Assembly: GCA_028023455.1 (NCBI GenBank)
Contig: JAQFVV010000002.1
Location: 30,823,725-30,887,724 of the forward strand
DNA: 64,000 nucleotides
Source: Epiperipatus broadwayi
Lineage: Eukaryota; Onychophora; Udeonychophora; Euonychophora; Peripatidae
Reading direction: 5' to 3'
Position 1 is the stretch's first letter. Every line of letters starts with the position of its first letter. Positions 63,120 to 64,000 of the stretch are shown in pieces. The translations under genes were made by a program, and so were the position numbers. The notes beneath the pieces were generated by a model, which did no database searches, was not told the DNA's origin, and saw only the letters and a list, made by a program, of their open reading frames with translations.

Positions 63120-63214
63120 GCATTGTTAGCCAAGCTTTGTAAGCAAGCAGTTGGTTGCAGACAGTTGTTGCGAGGTCGCCTCCTGGCCAATACTATGACA
63201 TAGGGGAAAAAAAA
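63120..63214 (+). mobile_element. Short tRNA-derived SINE nested in the pogo element
   Basis: GCATTGTTAGC, TTTGTAAGCAAGCAG, GAGGTCGCCTCCTGGCCAAT and ACTATGACATAGGGG plus eight A align with the SINE at 52811 and 30273. The region between acceptor and D-arm is deleted. It is diverged and has no clear duplication. Confidence 0.7.
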
Positions 63215-64000
63215 GTATCCTCTGAGCCATCAAGTTAGTTACTAATTCCACATTTCATAAATGACTTTACAACTGTCTCATATTTTACAGCATCTCATGA
63301 AGTTTGGACCCATTCACAAATCTGTGAAATGCTAAGCCGCTTCTTCTTGATGGGTTCACTTCAAAATCTGCAGACTGCATCTAACTGCTCCATTTCTCCT
63401 TCATGTATCTTTTAAATGGTTTATTAATGCAGATATCTAAAAGTTGAAGCTGGCTCATTAAGCCACAGCTGATTTTATTTTCACAGCTTCTGGTCTGTAA
63501 CTTCGAAAGTGATCCCATACTAGCAAGGAAGGTTTCTTTAACAATCTACCAGGATGCCTAGGTCACACACTTTCTAACAACAACTTCAACTCCCTTCATC
63601 TATCCAGCCCTTAGGATGAACATACACAAACACACTTTTGTATATGCATATTCATATAAACCACAAATTTTAGACTGACTGAAATGTTAACTCATAATTT
63701 TGATTACCGCCGCATAAGACACATCCCATATTTTCGCATGTTTTGAGGGGGGGAGATGCGTCCTGTACACTGGAAAATCTGTATATATTAAAATCACCAT
63801 TTCCTCATGAATATGATTGTTTATCCATGTGTTATTAACAATACTATAGTGATCAAATTTCAGCTGAATTATACCTGCCATCATCTCGGTGTGATCCAAT
63901 CAAAATGTTGGCACAATAGTATTACTACTTACAAATGTATAAACAATGATAATATATCTTTTTTAATTAATCTTTTGTTCATGGAAATATTTTGTATAAC

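Larger units (their letters stand above)
62217..63783 (-). mobile_element. pogo/Tigger-like DNA transposon, interrupted
   Basis: The ends TACCATATTTACTGGTATG (left) and TACACTGGAAAATCTGTA (right) are degenerate inverted repeats of the TACCGTATTTTCCGG type. Subterminal AAAAGACACACACC and GCATAAGACACATCCC match each other as expected. On the minus strand about 63250-63570 gives KKPSLLVWDHFRSYRPEAVK, then an INHLK segment and a KYETVVKSF-like segment, the DDE transposase C-terminal half of pogo-type elements. Frames are broken. A hAT and a SINE lie inside. Confidence 0.75.

Noticed and set aside
53537-64000. Next TDP1 exon (second HKN motif)
   Set aside because: No MPHIKTYMR- or SANLSKAAWG-like translation was found by eye on the + strand; it probably lies beyond the window.

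Overview
This window reads as animal (invertebrate) nuclear DNA. It is strongly AT-rich, has no bacterial gene organisation, and contains spliced exons with GT/AG borders and many transposable-element remnants. The mixture (RTE, L1/Tx1-like and other LINEs, short tRNA-derived SINEs, SPIN-like hAT, pogo and foldback elements) would suit a mollusc such as a coleoid cephalopod, but nothing here proves the species.

The only host gene I can support is TDP1 (tyrosyl-DNA phosphodiesterase 1) on the + strand. One 180-nt exon lies at 9688-9867 and the next exon lies at 53421-53536. They join in frame and encode consecutive parts of the enzyme, separated by an intron of about 43.5 kb. The rest of the window appears to be intronic: part of the upstream intron (1-9687), the giant intron (9868-53420) and part of the downstream intron (53537-64000). 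The exons carrying the two catalytic HKN motifs were not found here.

Upstream intron: a decayed L1/Tx1-like LINE (about 1490-3252) and a nearly complete SPIN-like hAT transposon (6779-9390) with matching 8-bp target duplications. Giant intron: many copies of an unclassified family, called R1 here, of about 470-500 bp, often in head-to-head palindromes; an antisense LINE (15770-18960) with a 10-copy minisatellite inside its coding part; a Ty3/gypsy-type gag with a tRNA primer site (22381-23318) cut short by an inverted and tandem repeat block (23319-24290); a nearly full-length but broken RTE LINE (25640-28560); SINEs with target duplications; a small hAT (34752-35233); several foldback elements; and an antisense RTE fragment amplified in tandem (37455-38520).

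Downstream intron: three 186-bp palindromic units inside an outer inverted repeat (56001-56665), an R1 double copy inserted with an 11-bp duplication into a foldback element (57998-59402), and a nested pogo/hAT/SINE complex (62217-63783). No element has an intact set of open reading frames. The parts that look most undescribed are the R1 palindromic/tandem family, the foldback family with a hammerhead-like loop, the 186-bp palindrome array, and a local cluster of CTCF-like motifs near 13 kb.
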